Of a stretch of 35,253 nt of DNA, positions 15,773 through 24,435 are shown in pieces. Source of the stretch: CAYRUP01 sp964578975 (GTDB lineage: Bacteria > Pseudomonadota > Gammaproteobacteria > DSM-16500); assembly GCA_964578975.1 (NCBI GenBank), contig CAZOFA010000015.1, positions 1-35,253 on the forward strand, given 5' to 3'. A model generated the notes under the pieces. The model had not been told where the DNA came from. It worked only from the letters and a program-made list of their open reading frames with translations, and ran no database searches. The position numbers and the translations under genes are program-made. Numbering within the stretch: the first letter of the stretch is position 1; every line of letters begins with the position of its first letter.

Positions 15773-16351
15773 TTATAATTTAACCGTATAACTTTCTTGT
15801 TCCGCCACTTTCGCCTCAGGCAATTGCCAGTACGGAAAATCAAAATCCAATTTTCCTTTAAACATGCCAACAATCATCGAGGTAAAAAATGATTTTTTGG
15901 TTGCGTTATACGTTTCAACGCTATCATTAAACGATTGTTTCGCGTAAGCCAATTTATTTTCCGTGCTGACAATTTCTTCCTGAAGTTGCAAGCAATTTTG
16001 ATTTGCCTTCAAATCAGGGTATTGCTCAAACACCAAATTGATATTTGTTGCAATGTCAGAAATTTTATTTTCAGCCGCAATACGCGCTTGATCGTTCCCG
16101 CTCGCTTTTGCTTGTTCAGCTTGACTACGTAATGCAACCACATCTTTCAACGTGGTTTTCTCGTAATCCATATATTTTTTGACAACATTGATCAATGATT
16201 CAAATACTTTGAAACGTCGATCGAGCTGAATATCAATTTGCTTTTGATTATTGCGCACCGCTTCAATCAGGGATATCAGTCGGTTATAGGTAAAGACAAT
16301 AAACCCAGCAAGAGCCAGTACAACGATTAATAAAATAATTCCGGTACTCAT
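15773..16351 (-). CDS. lemA: LemA family protein
   Basis: The 192-residue protein has an N-terminal membrane segment (~3-22) and a long helical body. The typical LemA pieces are NQKQIDIQLDRRFKVFESL, AENKISDIATNINLVFEQYPDLKAN, and FNDSVETYNA near the end. LemA proteins are periplasmic-facing helical bundles of unclear role, commonly paired with HtpX. Here it is the first gene of a lemA-htpX-hemH string, with a plausible TATAAT promoter upstream and AGGAG as ribosome site. Length is typical. Confidence 0.95.
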   Translation of the reverse strand: MSTGIILLIVVLALAGFIVFTYNRLISLIEAVRNNQKQIDIQLDRRFKVFESLINVVKKYMDYEKTTLKDVVALRSQAEQAKASGNDQARIAAENKISDIATNINLVFEQYPDLKANQNCLQLQEEIVSTENKLAYAKQSFNDSVETYNATKKSFFTSMIVGMFKGKLDFDFPYWQLPEAKVAEQESYTVKL

Positions 16352-16388
16352 AATTAAGATAAGCTCCTAATTGTTTACTATATTGATT

Positions 16389-16417
16389 ATTATAGCTAAA
16401 CTTTGTAACATGCTAAA
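16389..16417 (-). promoter_or_regulatory. Putative promoter of lemA
   Basis: On the minus strand TTTAGC (16412-16417) and a perfect TATAAT (16389-16394) are 17 nt apart, about 40 nt before the lemA ATG. The -35 box is poor. Confidence 0.45.
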
Positions 16418-16509
16418 CTCCAACAACTTAAAAATAGAGAATACGCCCCATAATCCTATCATAAAATTAGATCCAAGCCTCTTTATAAAATAATAAAAAA
16501 GGTACCAAA

Positions 16510-18390
16510 ATGAATAGTAGAGCTTATCCACCCTACAAAATTACAGGAACTTTTACCAACGGTTCATTCATCTGTACGTTGAGCGTTGGGAATAAAACCT
16601 GTACTTACGGACAAAGCGATAAAATTGGTAAAGGATCGTATGGAACAGCTTACTTACTGAAACCCCTTGCAGCTAATTTTGCATCCTATCCTGCGCTAGT
16701 CGGAAAAGCAGTTGGTTTGCAAAAAAAATATCCCATGTCCTCATCATCCAAAGATATTGAGAGAGTAATAAAGACCTATTTTGCCAAAGCCCAATATGAA
16801 GCAGATATGAATAAGCTAGTGGATGGAATTGGCGCTTGCATTAAATTCAATGCCACTGGCCCGTTTCAGACATCGATTACAACGGAGGATGAAAAACAAT
16901 ATCAAGTGCTTGAAACAGTTCCTCGCGCATTCATTGTGATGGAGAAAAAGGAAGGCACGATCTTAGAAGATTTTTCTATTCAATCCGCAACCCAATATCG
17001 CGAATTTTGTATTGCTGCGATTCGATCACTCAAAAAATTACATGACAAATTTCTCGTCCACTCTGATGTGCGTGAAGGAAATATGCTGGTCGAAGTACAA
17101 GACTCAAAATTAAAGGTGCATTTCATCGATAGAGGTGTATGCGGTCATGAGGGCACTGCAATCCCGCCTGACGTTTTTGGATTTGATCTCATAGCGCCGG
17201 AAATTGAAAATCGAGCTTGTCACTCACGAGATAGTGCGCAAGATATATATAATTTAGGAATCGTTTTCACTGATAAATACCGCGACTGTTTTTTAGATCA
17301 TGTTTATTTTTCTCTTGAACTTCGTATTCAAATAGAAAGATTAATAAAGGAAATGACAGCAACTGATCCGCAAGATCGTCCCCATTGCGCTGAAATTTTC
17401 AATCGATTAAAAGAAATTAAGAAATTGTCAAATTCCCACGAGCAAGAAACAGAAAAATTTAATACCTGGTGCAAAGAACAACTCTCGTCGATTGTATTAC
17501 CAGATCCAGATTTAGAGACTGCTGAACAGCTTAAACAATATGTCATTGCGAATTATGCTACAAATCTCATCCAAGCATTAATAACCATTCCGAATTTAAC
17601 TGATCGTTACATCATGTTGCATCATCTAACCAATGATAATCCCTATCTGGCACAATTATTTGATTTTAATGTCGAAGAATTTGTTTCTGTTTGGGATGGC
17701 GATGAATTATTGCAAAACAATGCAATGCAATTATTATTTCGATCCCAGTTAAAAAAAGTTGCTCCTGATGAAGCGAATGATGCGGATATCAACCAATATT
17801 TATATTGCAAACAAGTTATCGTAAGGTTGGAACACGGCGAAAAGATATCAGGTGCCATTGCCTGTTATCACAAACTTCAAGCCAATTCTCTTGAGACTGG
17901 TCGAGGCGCGAACCGTTATTTGCAATTGTATGTTACAAAGGCAAAATATTTTGAGACTTGTTTAAAAGAACTTTCATTAAATAATGATGCATATCATACC
18001 TATTTATTTCAGTATGGTGACAGTAAAAATTTAGCTAAATTGGTTGATGCAGATAATTTGTTAGATTTGTTTGATGTCACAACAAAGCGAAATTTTAAAA
18101 TGCTTCTTGATAAACTTGAACCTGAGTATCTTGATGAAATCATTGATCGAATAAAATCTAAAAATTATTCTGGTGATGAATTAAGAAAATATAAAGGGGT
18201 GATGGATGTATATCGTGGAATGCATCGCATAATTGACTTTAACGATGATGACGATGTCGTTGGCAGTTTATCTAAATCGCCAACGGTTTCCACGCTTTTC
18301 AACCAAAAATATTCACCTTCGCCTACGCCCACGTCAGAGGTAAAAAGAACTGGGAGTTTGAGAATGAGTCTGTCAAGCGAAGCAGAATAA
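16510..18390 (+). CDS. Eukaryotic-like protein kinase with long unknown C-terminal region; candidate secreted effector
   Basis: The 626-residue protein has a divergent but complete kinase domain (~35-300). The glycine loop is IGKGSYGTAY (39-48), the ATP-binding Lys is probably Lys66 (VGKAV), and the catalytic loop is HSDVREGN with Asp186 and Asn191. The metal Asp207 is in FIDRG, replacing DFG. APE is at 229-231, the subdomain IX Asp245 is in DIYNLG, and the subdomain XI Arg290 is in DPQDRPH. All catalytic residues are present, so activity is plausible. Residues ~310-590 are helical with no recognised domain. The tail is Ser/Pro/Thr-rich and ends SLSSEAE. There is no signal peptide or membrane segment, unlike PknB-type receptor kinases. 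Cytosolic kinases of this form in Legionellales are often Dot/Icm substrates; that role is inference. It stands alone, divergent from lemA, with AAAAGG before its ATG. Confidence 0.85.
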   Translation: MNSRAYPPYKITGTFTNGSFICTLSVGNKTCTYGQSDKIGKGSYGTAYLLKPLAANFASYPALVGKAVGLQKKYPMSSSSKDIERVIKTYFAKAQYEADMNKLVDGIGACIKFNATGPFQTSITTEDEKQYQVLETVPRAFIVMEKKEGTILEDFSIQSATQYREFCIAAIRSLKKLHDKFLVHSDVREGNMLVEVQDSKLKVHFIDRGVCGHEGTAIPPDVFGFDLIAPEIENRACHSRDSAQDIYNLGIVFTDKYRDCFLDHVYFSLELRIQIERLIKEMTATDPQDRPHCAEIFNRLKEIKKLSNSHEQETEKFNTWCKEQLSSIVLPDPDLETAEQLKQYVIANYATNLIQALITIPNLTDRYIMLHHLTNDNPYLAQLFDFNVEEFVSVWDGDELLQNNAMQLLFRSQLKKVAPDEANDADINQYLYCKQVIVRLEHGEKISGAIACYHKLQANSLETGRGANRYLQLYVTKAKYFETCLKELSLNNDAYHTYLFQYGDSKNLAKLVDADNLLDLFDVTTKRNFKMLLDKLEPEYLDEIIDRIKSKNYSGDELRKYKGVMDVYRGMHRIIDFNDDDDVVGSLSKSPTVSTLFNQKYSPSPTPTSEVKRTGSLRMSLSSEAE

Positions 18391-18403
18391 TTGCTGTGAC
18401 TTT

Positions 18404-21400
18404 TTATTTGAGTAAATGATCCACCCACAGCGCGCTCAAACGTTCTTGCAGCTTATTTTGACTCTGACGTTCATCCAGATTATCAAAATCAATTAATTCT
18501 AAGGGTTGATCTGGCCACGAGCAGGCAAAAACGGCTTTGGTGCGTTTGCCTGTCTCAGGATCAATTTGCCATTGCAGACACTGTGCGCAGACACCTTTTA
18601 ACATGCATTGCATTGAGCTATACACGGAACCGCGCACGATGGGATTTTTCAACAAAATATTTTTTAATAAATGTTGTCGTGCAGTTTGAAAACTTCGTAG
18701 CAACGTTGTGTCACCGATTAAATACACGCGATCGACATCATGCAATGAAATATTCGCATTCGCATATTGCAGTAAAACATCAAGATAATCACCGGTTGCA
18801 CTCATGTCTTGAGCGCGTGACGTTGGTATTTTTTCGCCGGATTGGATAACCCAAATAATTTGATCGGTTGCTTGTTCAATCAAATGCTGGTTATACACTT
18901 CATCTTTGTTTTGAAAAATTCCCACAAAAATCACGCGATTTTTTGCGTGCCGTAATGCAAAACCATAAGACAATAAAAATGCTAGACTCATTTGATTGCC
19001 AATAATCAAAATCGTCTCATGCTCCATCGAAATTTTTGCCCGTACGCCGGTCGGGCCCATCAGCGAAACTGGCTCGCCGGGTTTCAACAAAGCACATAAT
19101 TTCGAACTCGCACCCTTTTCAATGACAATAAATTTAAGCGAACCATGCTGATCAGCACCTGCCGCAATTAAAGCGAGTGGTTCCATTTGTAATGGGGCGT
19201 GTGTTTCATAATTTTGTAATCGATAAAATTGCCCAGGTTGAAAATGTTTTGCTGCGAGTGGCGCTTTGATGGTGAGTTCAATCACTTTTTCTGTTTGTCG
19301 TTTGACATCAGTCACTTCTGCTTTAAATAATTCTGCCATCTTGTAAGCAAACAAACGATACTCTTCGTCCGAAGCGCGTTCGGTTAATTTATTTTTCAAT
19401 AACGCTAAAATTTTCGGATAGGTGCGCATGCCAGATGCAATCGCTTTCACCACGCTGCCATGGAAAATCGGATGCGTATCACCAATCAAGCTCACGCGTC
19501 GATCGTGTTTTTGATACGACGTAAACGGCCCAAACAGTGGGTCTTTGCAATGCTCAACGCCTTCGGCCACATGCAGCGCGCCATCTTGGTCTTCATAATG
19601 TTGATATTGAAAACCAACACGCGTAAATGTCCCGCGATGTTCAAACTCATACGCTGTATTCGGCTGTGTGCCGGTCGCGACAAAAATTGAATGCGCAGGA
19701 ATTTCAATGTCTGGATGACAAATTAACTTTTCTGTATGTCCCCATTGATTTAAATCCACTGCTTGAGGCCTCAAATTTTCGCGATAATAAATTCCTTCTT
19801 CAAACGCTTTTTGTAATTCTTCATGATTATAAATATACGCGGGCGATTCTTGTAGCGTGCGACGATAAACAATTGTCACGCCGCCCCATTGGCGAATTAA
19901 TTTAATGAAATTTGGTTTTTCGTGCAGCGCTGCTGCGCGCTTGCGTTCGTCACGCACGGCTCTACCATGCGCTAAAAATTCATCGAGAATTTCAATCGAG
20001 GCGGGATCTAATTGATCACGTACGACTTGCTCACCTAATATTTCGCAACGTGTCAGCGTTTTTTCAACTTGCGTAATATAATAAGCTTGTACTTCAGTGG
20101 CCGTATCGACACCCGTTAAACCACCACCAATGACGACTGCAGGCAAGCGAACTTGTAAATTCGTGAGGCTGCTGGCTTTTGCTGCATTGCCCAATTGCAA
20201 CGCCATCAAAAAATCATTCGCTTGGCGCATGCCTGGCGCCAAGCTGCCGGGAATGGATAATGCTTTTGGTAATCCAGCACCCACCGCCACAGCAAAATGA
20301 TCGAATCCCATTTCCCAGGCATCATTCACCGTGACGGTGCCACCAAAACGTGCGCTACCAAACACTTGAAAAGTCGGGCGACGCATTAAACTGAGATAAA
20401 TTAATTTAAGAAAATTTTTATCCCAGCGTGCGGTAATACCGTATTCGGCAACGCCACCAAATCCAGCAATTTTCCGTTCATCGAGTGCTTCAACAATGTC
20501 TTCAAATCGATGAATGGGTTCGTTCAGTAATTTCGCCGGCAATGGTTCGATTTTCAATCCATCAAATCCAACCACAGCAAAACCTTCTTGCAACAAATGA
20601 TGCGCGAGGGTGAATCCTGCAGGTCCCATGCCGGCAATTAAAACTTTCAATCCGTTGTAGGGTTTCATCCTCCATTGTTTTTTTCTGAGCGGATTCCAGC
20701 GTGTTAACAAATCATAAATTTCCACACCCCAAGGTAAATTCAAAACATCGGTTAACACACGCGTTTCAACTTGAGGTGTGTTCACCGGATCTTGTTTTTG
20801 ATAAATACAGGCTTTCATGCAATCGTTGCAAATGCGATGTCCGGTTGCCGGGCACATGGGATTATCCACCATCACCATGGCGAGCGCCGCGAGTGTGTGT
20901 CCATCACGTTTTAAAAAATGCATTTCAGAAATTTTTTCATCGAGTGGGCAACCGGTTAAGGTGAGATCCAACGGATTTTTTTTCAATCCGAGTTGCGGTT
21001 CATTTTTTTTAACGGGAAAACCTTTCGAACAAAAATCACCTTGATTGTCGTGACAATAAATACAGTAATGCGCTTCATCTTGTGCTTCACGTGCATTCAT
21101 GCGTGGATCTGTTAATTTAAAACCATCGCGTAATGTTAAATTTTCTTCGGCAACAGGTTTCACTAAATTGGCGTAATCTATGCGTTGCGGAAGACGAAAA
21201 CTGGTCCAGTGAGCTACTTCAGTGCGATTCATCGCTTGCACGCACCAGGCGGTTAATTTTTCTGTTTCGTTAACATATTGATCGGGATGAGTGAGATATT
21301 GATTTGCTAATAAACCAACAGCAAGTTCTTTATCGTCTGTTTGAAGTGGAAATTTTTTTAATTCGCAATCGAGCCAATCATTTAATTCGTTGAACGGCGG

Positions 21401-21775
21401 TAAAGATTCTTTCTGGGCTAACAGTTTTTTTGCTCGCCGCAACACAAAAAATTTTTTAAATGCAAAAACTGGATTGTGCGCAATGGTTTTTGCTTCAATG
21501 TCTGCCGCTTCTTTTTCGATGTTAAATAATTGAATTAAAAAATTTTCCAGATGTTGGGCTAAAATGATGAGTAATTCACTTTCGTTTTCTGGAGCAATAT
21601 CTGCGCGATAATCGAGTAATTGTTGACGCAAATCGACGCTCAAGGATGCCAAGTAAGCTTGGTCCAAGCGTAATAATCCATCACTCTGAAATAATTCTGA
21701 AAATGTGAACCCGTTAAGCATAGCGTGTGAGTTTAACAGAATTATTTTTTCTTGACGAGATGACAAGCGAGGCAT
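18404..21775 (-). CDS. Large FAD/NAD(P)-dependent Fe-S oxidoreductase: GltD-like module fused to PyrK/FNR-like module
   Basis: The product has 1123 residues. A helical N-terminal region (1-230) has no recognised domain. A Cys-rich region follows (C238, C241, C249, C276, C308, C316, C319, C323), resembling the Fe-S binding part of glutamate synthase small subunit. Next comes an FAD Rossmann motif AGMGPAG (381-387) and a second nucleotide motif VIGGGLTG (548-555). The C-terminal third is a ferredoxin-reductase-like domain (FQPGQFYRLQ, LMGPTG, YLIGDTTLLRSF). It ends in a PyrK-type [2Fe-2S] motif with C1057, C1063, C1066 and C1085. It should pass electrons between NAD(P)H, flavins and Fe-S centres. 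The electron acceptor and pathway cannot be named: no glutamate synthase large subunit or PyrD is adjacent. The stop lies 13 nt from the convergent kinase stop. Confidence 0.85.
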   Translation of the reverse strand: MPRLSSRQEKIILLNSHAMLNGFTFSELFQSDGLLRLDQAYLASLSVDLRQQLLDYRADIAPENESELLIILAQHLENFLIQLFNIEKEAADIEAKTIAHNPVFAFKKFFVLRRAKKLLAQKESLPPFNELNDWLDCELKKFPLQTDDKELAVGLLANQYLTHPDQYVNETEKLTAWCVQAMNRTEVAHWTSFRLPQRIDYANLVKPVAEENLTLRDGFKLTDPRMNAREAQDEAHYCIYCHDNQGDFCSKGFPVKKNEPQLGLKKNPLDLTLTGCPLDEKISEMHFLKRDGHTLAALAMVMVDNPMCPATGHRICNDCMKACIYQKQDPVNTPQVETRVLTDVLNLPWGVEIYDLLTRWNPLRKKQWRMKPYNGLKVLIAGMGPAGFTLAHHLLQEGFAVVGFDGLKIEPLPAKLLNEPIHRFEDIVEALDERKIAGFGGVAEYGITARWDKNFLKLIYLSLMRRPTFQVFGSARFGGTVTVNDAWEMGFDHFAVAVGAGLPKALSIPGSLAPGMRQANDFLMALQLGNAAKASSLTNLQVRLPAVVIGGGLTGVDTATEVQAYYITQVEKTLTRCEILGEQVVRDQLDPASIEILDEFLAHGRAVRDERKRAAALHEKPNFIKLIRQWGGVTIVYRRTLQESPAYIYNHEELQKAFEEGIYYRENLRPQAVDLNQWGHTEKLICHPDIEIPAHSIFVATGTQPNTAYEFEHRGTFTRVGFQYQHYEDQDGALHVAEGVEHCKDPLFGPFTSYQKHDRRVSLIGDTHPIFHGSVVKAIASGMRTYPKILALLKNKLTERASDEEYRLFAYKMAELFKAEVTDVKRQTEKVIELTIKAPLAAKHFQPGQFYRLQNYETHAPLQMEPLALIAAGADQHGSLKFIVIEKGASSKLCALLKPGEPVSLMGPTGVRAKISMEHETILIIGNQMSLAFLLSYGFALRHAKNRVIFVGIFQNKDEVYNQHLIEQATDQIIWVIQSGEKIPTSRAQDMSATGDYLDVLLQYANANISLHDVDRVYLIGDTTLLRSFQTARQHLLKNILLKNPIVRGSVYSSMQCMLKGVCAQCLQWQIDPETGKRTKAVFACSWPDQPLELIDFDNLDERQSQNKLQERLSALWVDHLLK

Positions 21776-21812
21776 AACCTAATTTACTTCATTTAATTTA
21801 GGGATAAAGCTT

Positions 21813-22268
21813 ATGAATAAAAGAAAATTAGTCACAATAGTTGGTGCTCAATTAATGTTACTCAGCTCACTTGCTCAAGCTAATATCTTGATAAAATTAC
21901 CTAATGATGGTTTATGCGATAAAATACCGGGTGCATGGAGTGGTAATGGTGCCGTTTCATATGGACTAATTAAGTGTACGTACACAGGTAGTGCAACTGT
22001 CACTGGAACATCGTCATTTAATATGCATGTCATTTTAACTAGAACCTCAGGAATTTGTCCTGCGACGGAAGATATCCAGTTGGCGGGTACTTGCGGCAAT
22101 GGCGTCTTGGTGGTGAATTCATCGGACGTGAATTTAACGGCAGATGTAAAAGAAGATGCAACGGGACTCTCCGCCGTTGTAAGACCCGGTGGGACTATCT
22201 CATTTGATATTTCTCCGTTTGGCAGAATCACAGCAGATGTGGATAGCATGACTTTAAAGAAAAAATAG
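21813..22268 (+). CDS. Secreted protein of unknown function, 151 aa
   Basis: A signal peptide (MNKRKLVTIVGAQLMLLSSLAQA, cleavage near residue 23) precedes a mature protein of about 128 residues. It has four cysteines (around GLCDK, IKCTY, GICPA and GTCGN), fitting two disulfides, and alternating beta-type sequence. No family is recognised. The ATG has AGGGA about 9 nt upstream. It is divergent from the large oxidoreductase with only 37 nt between the starts, so promoter elements must overlap. Its last codons abut the repeat-rich region around the scaffold gap, but the stop TAG comes before the clearly degraded sequence. The C-terminus is therefore probably, not certainly, correct. Confidence 0.7.
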   Translation: MNKRKLVTIVGAQLMLLSSLAQANILIKLPNDGLCDKIPGAWSGNGAVSYGLIKCTYTGSATVTGTSSFNMHVILTRTSGICPATEDIQLAGTCGNGVLVVNSSDVNLTADVKEDATGLSAVVRPGGTISFDISPFGRITADVDSMTLKKK

Positions 22269-22274
22269 AGACAT

Positions 22275-22521
22275 GTCATTGCGAGCGCCGCCAAACAAAA
22301 CAGAGCCAGGATTTCTTAGCGGCGCGCGCCAATACGAGTTTAAACCAGGAGTTTTTTAAAGATTACAAATTAACCACAAAAAAAAAAAATAAACATNNNN
22401 NNNNNNATTTAATTAAAATAAAAAAATGCCACCTGTTATGCGCCCCCCAGCAACGAAAACAAAAACCTGGATTGCTTCGCTGCGCTCGCAATGACGATTT
22501 AAACGCAGGAGTTTTATAACG
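22275..22521. repeat. Repeat-flanked scaffold gap upstream of htpG
   Basis: Ten Ns occupy 22397-22406. The CGTCATTGCGAG element occurs on both sides: a start at 22275-22287 and a clean copy in opposite orientation at 22466-22496. Sequence from about 22315 to 22390 is an error-laden copy of 22466 to about 22545, including the htpG ribosome site (TTTAAAC-AGGAGTTTT) and the first codons. This suggests overlapping contig ends joined with a nominal gap. No gene is seen here. Confidence 0.75.
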
Positions 22522-24420
22522 ATGACAATTTCACCTCAACAAGAAACATTAAGCTTTCAAACAGAAGTAAAACAACTATTACATCTTGTCGTACATTCAC
22601 TTTACAGCAACAAAGAAATATTTTTACGTGAATTAATTTCCAATGCATCAGACGCAGCCGACAAATTACGTTTCGAAGCCATGTCAGATACCGCACTCTA
22701 CGAATCAGACGCAGAACTCAAAGTGCACGTCAGTTTTGACGAAAAAGCACGAACCATCACGATTACCGATAACGGCATCGGCATGAGTCGGGATGAAGTC
22801 ATCGAAAATTTAGGCACGATTGCAAAATCAGGCACGCGCGATTTTCTCGCGCAATTAACCGGCGATCAAAAGAGAGATGCGCATCTCATTGGTCAATTCG
22901 GCGTTGGATTTTATTCTGCATTTATTGTGGCAGACAAAGTTATCGTCACAACGCGTCGCGCGGGTTTAACGCCTGAGCATGGCGTGCGTTGGGAATCTTC
23001 CGGTGCAGGCGATTATACGATTACCAATGTTGAAAAAGTGTCGCGTGGCACTGAAATTGTGTTACATCTTAAAGAAGGCGAAAACGATTTTTTAAATGAT
23101 TGGCGCCTACGCACGATCATTACAAAATATTCCGATCATATTAATTTGCCGATTTTCATGCATAAGCCATCCACCTCTGAATGGAAAATGATAAATCGCG
23201 CCACCGCACTTTGGACCTTACCAAAATCTTCCATCACTGAGGATCAATACAAAGAACTTTACAAACATATCGCACATGATTTCGAAGATCCATTAGTCTG
23301 GGGACACAATATTGTTGAAGGTGGAAATTTAGATTATATCAGTTTGCTCTATATTCCCACGCATGCGCCGATGGATTTATGGCAGCGTGATCGTCAACAC
23401 GGTTTAAAATTATATGTGCAACGTGTATTTATCATGGATCAAGTCGAGCAATTTATTCCGCTGTATTTACGTTTTGTGCGCGGCATTGTTGACACCAATG
23501 CATTGCCGTTAAATATTTCGCGTGAAATTTTGCAAGATAATCCAGTGATTCCGCGTCTACGTTCTGCTTTAGTAAAACGCGCACTGGATATGTTAGAAAA
23601 ACTCGCCACGGACACACCTGAAAAATACGCAACGTTTTGGAAACAATTTGGCAATGTGTTAAAAGAAGGTCCTGCCGAAGATTTTGCGAATCGCACGCGT
23701 ATTGCTAAGTTACTGCGATTTTCTTCCACGCATGACAATTCATTAGAACAAACGGTGTCGCTGGATGATTACATCAAGCGCATGAAACCAGAGCAAAAGA
23801 AAATTTATTACATTACCGCCGATAATTTTAATACCGCAAAAGCAAGTCCGCACTTAGAAATTTTCCGTAAAAAAGATGTTGAAGTGTTGTTGTTACATGA
23901 TCGCGTGGATGAATGGTTAGTCAGTCATTTAACTGACTATGAAGATAAACAATTTCAATCGGTTGCAAAAGGTGACGTTTCGTTGGATGAAATTGCTAAC
24001 ACCGATCACCAAGAAAAAGAAGAATTGCAGAAAAAAGATGAAAAATTTAAATCTGATTTTGATGATGTGATTAAGCACATCAAAACAGTATTAGGTGATC
24101 AAGTAAAAGATGTGCGTTTGTCGCATCGGTTAACCAGTTCACCGGCCTGTTTAGTCGTCGATGAACAAGACATGGGAAGTCAGTTGCACCGTTTGTTGAA
24201 AGCCGCAGGGCAAGATGTGCATGATGTCAAACCCATTTTTGAATTGAACCCTGAACATAAATTAGTGAATCACTTAAGAAATGAAAAAGATAATCAACGT
24301 TTCGAAGAATGGACACATATTTTATTTGATCAAGCTATGCTGGCTGAAGGTGGGCAATTAAAAGACCCTGCTGTTTTTGTGCAGCGCATGAATAACTTGT
24401 TGTTGGAACTTGCAAATTAG
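22522..24420 (+). CDS. htpG: Chaperone HtpG (Hsp90)
   Basis: The 632-residue protein is the usual length. The GHKL ATPase domain shows NASDAADKLR, DNGIGMS, GTIAKSGT and GQFGVGFYSAF. The middle domain has the conserved catalytic-loop Arg in LPLNISREILQ. The C-terminal dimerisation domain ends normally. It is an ATP-dependent cytosolic chaperone. The ATG follows AGGAGTTTTATAACG. The true upstream promoter lies in or near the scaffold gap and cannot be judged. Alanine dehydrogenase starts 15 nt downstream. Confidence 0.97.
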   Translation: MTISPQQETLSFQTEVKQLLHLVVHSLYSNKEIFLRELISNASDAADKLRFEAMSDTALYESDAELKVHVSFDEKARTITITDNGIGMSRDEVIENLGTIAKSGTRDFLAQLTGDQKRDAHLIGQFGVGFYSAFIVADKVIVTTRRAGLTPEHGVRWESSGAGDYTITNVEKVSRGTEIVLHLKEGENDFLNDWRLRTIITKYSDHINLPIFMHKPSTSEWKMINRATALWTLPKSSITEDQYKELYKHIAHDFEDPLVWGHNIVEGGNLDYISLLYIPTHAPMDLWQRDRQHGLKLYVQRVFIMDQVEQFIPLYLRFVRGIVDTNALPLNISREILQDNPVIPRLRSALVKRALDMLEKLATDTPEKYATFWKQFGNVLKEGPAEDFANRTRIAKLLRFSSTHDNSLEQTVSLDDYIKRMKPEQKKIYYITADNFNTAKASPHLEIFRKKDVEVLLLHDRVDEWLVSHLTDYEDKQFQSVAKGDVSLDEIANTDHQEKEELQKKDEKFKSDFDDVIKHIKTVLGDQVKDVRLSHRLTSSPACLVVDEQDMGSQLHRLLKAAGQDVHDVKPIFELNPEHKLVNHLRNEKDNQRFEEWTHILFDQAMLAEGGQLKDPAVFVQRMNNLLLELAN

Positions 24421-24435
24421 TTTTGGAGAATAAGG

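Noticed and set aside
21875..22294. 139-codon open frame on the minus strand
   Set aside because: It is antisense to the secreted-protein gene, which has a good signal peptide and start; the minus frame has no ribosome site or family features.
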